From UBA4717 sp045531795 (lineage in GTDB: Bacteria; Bacillota; Clostridia; Oscillospirales; CAG-272): DNA of 5,935 bases. A model generated the notes under the pieces. That model was given only the letters and a program-made list of their open reading frames with translations. It was not told where the DNA came from and ran no database searches. Positions 4,442 to 5,935 of this stretch are shown one piece after another. Numbering within the stretch: the stretch's first letter is position 1; the number at the start of each line of letters is the position of its first letter. Location of the stretch: NCBI GenBank assembly GCA_045531795.1, contig JAZSET010000105.1, positions 1 to 5,935 on the forward strand. The letters are read 5' to 3'. A program made the position numbers and the translations under genes.

Positions 4442-5563
4442 TTGACAATTTTCTCTTTGCTTTACGCTATGTTTCTGGCGCTGTTTTCAACAATAGGTGC
4501 CTACCTTCCCATTGCTTTCAATATTACGGTTGAGCCCTGCGTTTTCGACTGCGGCGGCGAATACTATTCCGTCGTCTGGGCTACTTCGGGCAAGGGCAGC
4601 GGCTATGTTGAGTATACATACAACGGCGAAGAAAAAATTATATGGGACGCTTCGGGCGGCCTTATCAGAACGGACGATACCGTTCACAGCGTTCAGGTGC
4701 CCAAGGCAGAGCTGCAGGGCAACACTTACAAGGTCGGCTCGCAGCAGGTCGGTTACAAATTCGGCTATAACGCTTTCAAGCGCAGGAGCGTTGAAAGCAA
4801 GGAATACAGTTTCAACGGCGTACCCAAGCAGGACGATATAAAAATTCTCTGCATTTCCGATATTCACGAGATGAAAAAGGAAATGTCAAATGCGGTTTCG
4901 TATTTCACCGATAAGCCGGATGTGATAATGCTCCTCGGCGACGTCAAGAGCGCAATGGTATATAAGAGCGATTTCGTCAACCACGTGCTTGAAAATGCGT
5001 TTACCTTGAGCGGCGGTGAAATTCCCGTTGTATACACAAGGGGCAACCACGAAACACGCGGCGAATTCGGCGCACAGGCTATCAAGTATCTGCCGAGTGA
5101 AACGGGCGAATATTACTTCACCTTCGATTTCGGTTCGCTTTCGGCAATAGTTATCGACTCGGGCGAGGATAAGGAAGACGACCACAAGGAATACAGCGGC
5201 CTTGTCGATTTTGCGGCCTACCGTGAGCAGGAATACGGCTGGCTCTGCTCGCTTGAAGCTGACCGCTTCGAAAACGCAACCTACAAAATCGCTTTCAGCC
5301 ACGACCCGACGCTTACCGACCATTTCGGCAAGGACTGGACAGCACCTATGATTGACCTTGGCATGGACCTTCTTGTCGGCGGCCACCACCACACCAACGA
5401 GTTTATTGACGGTGCTCTGCCCGTATTTGTTGACGGCGGCAAGCAGAACGACGGCTCGGGTGCGTGGATAGCTTCAATGCTTACCCTTAAGGACGGCACA
5501 ATCCGTATGCTTTCGATTGACGACAGCGGCAACGTCAAGCTCGACAAAACAATTGCCGCATAA
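4442..5563 (+). CDS. Exported or membrane-anchored calcineurin-like metallophosphoesterase
   Basis: A 373-residue protein. Residues 1-26 are hydrophobic (MTIFSLLYAMFLALFSTIGAYLPIAF), a signal or anchor segment lacking the usual positive charges before it. About 30-125 is a beta-rich domain resembling the Fn3-like N-terminal domain of purple acid phosphatases. About 132-350 is the metallophosphatase domain: SDIH (Asp140, His142), GD (Asp167), GNHE (Asn202, His203), SHD (His287) and GGHHH (His315-317), the full dinuclear metal set. The TTG start at 4442 is chosen because AGGGGG lies 8 bases upstream and an in-frame stop lies at 4427; ATG at 4469 is the alternative and would shorten the hydrophobic segment. 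Substrate is unknown; phosphomonoesterase or phosphodiesterase activity outside the membrane is likely. Codon use resembles guaA, so it is probably host. No terminator separates it from the next transcription unit. Confidence 0.88.
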   Translation: MTIFSLLYAMFLALFSTIGAYLPIAFNITVEPCVFDCGGEYYSVVWATSGKGSGYVEYTYNGEEKIIWDASGGLIRTDDTVHSVQVPKAELQGNTYKVGSQQVGYKFGYNAFKRRSVESKEYSFNGVPKQDDIKILCISDIHEMKKEMSNAVSYFTDKPDVIMLLGDVKSAMVYKSDFVNHVLENAFTLSGGEIPVVYTRGNHETRGEFGAQAIKYLPSETGEYYFTFDFGSLSAIVIDSGEDKEDDHKEYSGLVDFAAYREQEYGWLCSLEADRFENATYKIAFSHDPTLTDHFGKDWTAPMIDLGMDLLVGGHHHTNEFIDGALPVFVDGGKQNDGSGAWIASMLTLKDGTIRMLSIDDSGNVKLDKTIAA

Positions 5564-5568
5564 AACAC

Positions 5569-5597
5569 TTGCATATTTTGTCGCAATGTGTTATAAT
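5569..5597 (+). promoter_or_regulatory. Promoter of the mntP riboswitch transcript
   Basis: A perfect -10 TATAAT (5592-5597) with an extended TG motif (5589-5590), and a weak -35 TTGCAT (5569-5574) at 17 bases. It begins 5 bases after the phosphoesterase stop codon. Transcription would start near 5604, just before the riboswitch aptamer. An imperfect inverted repeat (ACACTTGC/GCAATGTGT, 5565-5591) overlaps the spacer. Confidence 0.75.
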
Positions 5598-5604
5598 CCC
5601 GTTT

Positions 5605-5777
5605 GTTCGTCAGGGAGTAGCAAGCGCAGTACCTCTGCGCAGCAAGTCAACATACTGGTTTTAAACCTGGCTTGCTTTAATTTGCGAGACTCATGCCTAA
5701 CTGTTTCAGCTATGCATGAAGTCTGTCCTTTTATAAAAAGCTGCAGGGCATAGCTGAGTGCTGTGCCCTTGTTTTTA
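5605..5777 (+). ncRNA. yybP-ykoY manganese riboswitch controlling mntP
   Basis: Two conserved Mn2+-binding loops of this family are visible: GGGAGTAGC (5613-5621) and GCGAGAC (5684-5690). Between them are hairpin GCGCAG/CTGCGC (5624-5640) and a longer arm AGCAAG/CTTGCT (5641-5646 with 5671-5676) carrying GTCAACATACTGG. The closing stem is weak (CGTCAG with CTCATG, one mismatch and a G-U). The expression platform follows: terminator at 5745-5777 and a competing antiterminator (5706-5715 with 5748-5757). In known members Mn2+ binding turns the downstream gene on. The position before mntP fits exactly. Confidence 0.92.
5745..5777 (+). terminator. Intrinsic terminator of the manganese riboswitch
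   Basis: AGGGCATAGC pairs with GCTGTGCCCT over 10 bp (one G-U) around loop TGAGT, followed by TGTTTTTA. Its 5' arm is also complementary to TCAGCTATGC at 5706-5715, so the two foldings exclude each other; in the alternative, antiterminated state, transcription continues into mntP. Confidence 0.88.
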
Positions 5778-5797
5778 TATTGCGGAGGATTGTTAAA

Positions 5798-5935
5798 ATG
5801 AATTGTGACGCTTCTTTCTTTTGTACAAGCGTAATGCTTGGTGCAGGTCTTGCAATGGACGCTTTTTCCGTGTCGCTTGCAAATGGCCTTAACGAGCCGA
5901 AAATGAAAAAAGGCAGGCTGTGCGGTATTGCAGGC
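5798..5935 (+). CDS. mntP: Manganese efflux pump MntP (5' part only)
   Basis: The first 46 codons of a small inner-membrane exporter that removes excess Mn2+ from the cytoplasm; the family is usually about 180-200 residues with six membrane helices. Residues about 6-29 form the first helix and contain the family signature GLAMDAFSVSLANG, with the membrane-embedded Asp21 implicated in ion transport. A basic loop KMKKGR follows. The ATG at 5798 has GGAGG 9 bases upstream. The gene runs off the right edge. Its leader is a manganese riboswitch, so expression should rise when cytoplasmic manganese is high, which agrees with the export role. Confidence 0.95.
   Translation, partial: MNCDASFFCTSVMLGAGLAMDAFSVSLANGLNEPKMKKGRLCGIAG

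Noticed and set aside
4886..5586. Minus-strand open frames of 168 and 101 residues within the phosphoesterase gene
   Set aside because: Antisense shadows of a gene with a complete metallophosphatase motif set.
5565..5591. Imperfect hairpin ACACTTGC/GCAATGTGT as a terminator of the phosphoesterase gene
   Set aside because: It is short and bulged, has no following U-tract, and coincides with the promoter spacer of the mntP unit.

Overview
The window looks like chromosomal DNA of a low-to-mid GC Firmicute, most likely a gut clostridial relative of the Ruminococcaceae/Oscillospiraceae. This rests on the Shine-Dalgarno style (AAGGAGG, GGAGG), sigma-A type promoters, a yybP-ykoY riboswitch in front of mntP, and the kind of integrated element present. 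The genus is inference; no rRNA or other phylogenetic marker is present.

Left part (1 to about 3250) is the end of an integrated mobile element, probably an integrative and conjugative or mobilizable element. Reading leftward on the minus strand is a compact operon: a small HTH excisionase-like gene, a tyrosine integrase, a ribbon-helix-helix MobC-like relaxosome protein, and an AAA (RepA-like) ATPase that runs off the left edge. Opposite it, on the plus strand, is an XRE-family repressor gene. The 366-bp divergent region between them contains two face-to-face promoters with consensus -35 boxes and four regularly spaced copies of a CTAAAC-N6-GTTTAG operator-like palindrome. It is probably the switch that decides whether the element stays integrated or excises. 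To the right of the repressor gene come a long hairpin terminator, tandem GTGTTATCAAA repeats that are good candidates for integrase arm sites, and then the 3' end of guaA, the presumed attachment site.

Right part (3251 to 5935) is host chromosome. guaA (minus strand) encodes only the ATP-pyrophosphatase and dimerisation half of GMP synthase; the N-terminal glutamine amidotransferase is absent, and a strong ribosome binding site precedes the start. Divergent from it is a probably exported or membrane-anchored metallophosphoesterase with a beta-rich N-terminal domain. It is followed by an extended -10 promoter, a manganese-sensing yybP-ykoY riboswitch with a clear terminator and competing antiterminator, and the first 46 codons of the manganese exporter gene mntP.

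The most notable points are the symmetric repressor/operator switch, the one-domain GuaA, and the likely use of the guaA 3' end as integration site. No CRISPR array, tRNA, rRNA or insertion sequence was seen, and nothing here looks like a wholly new biochemical system.
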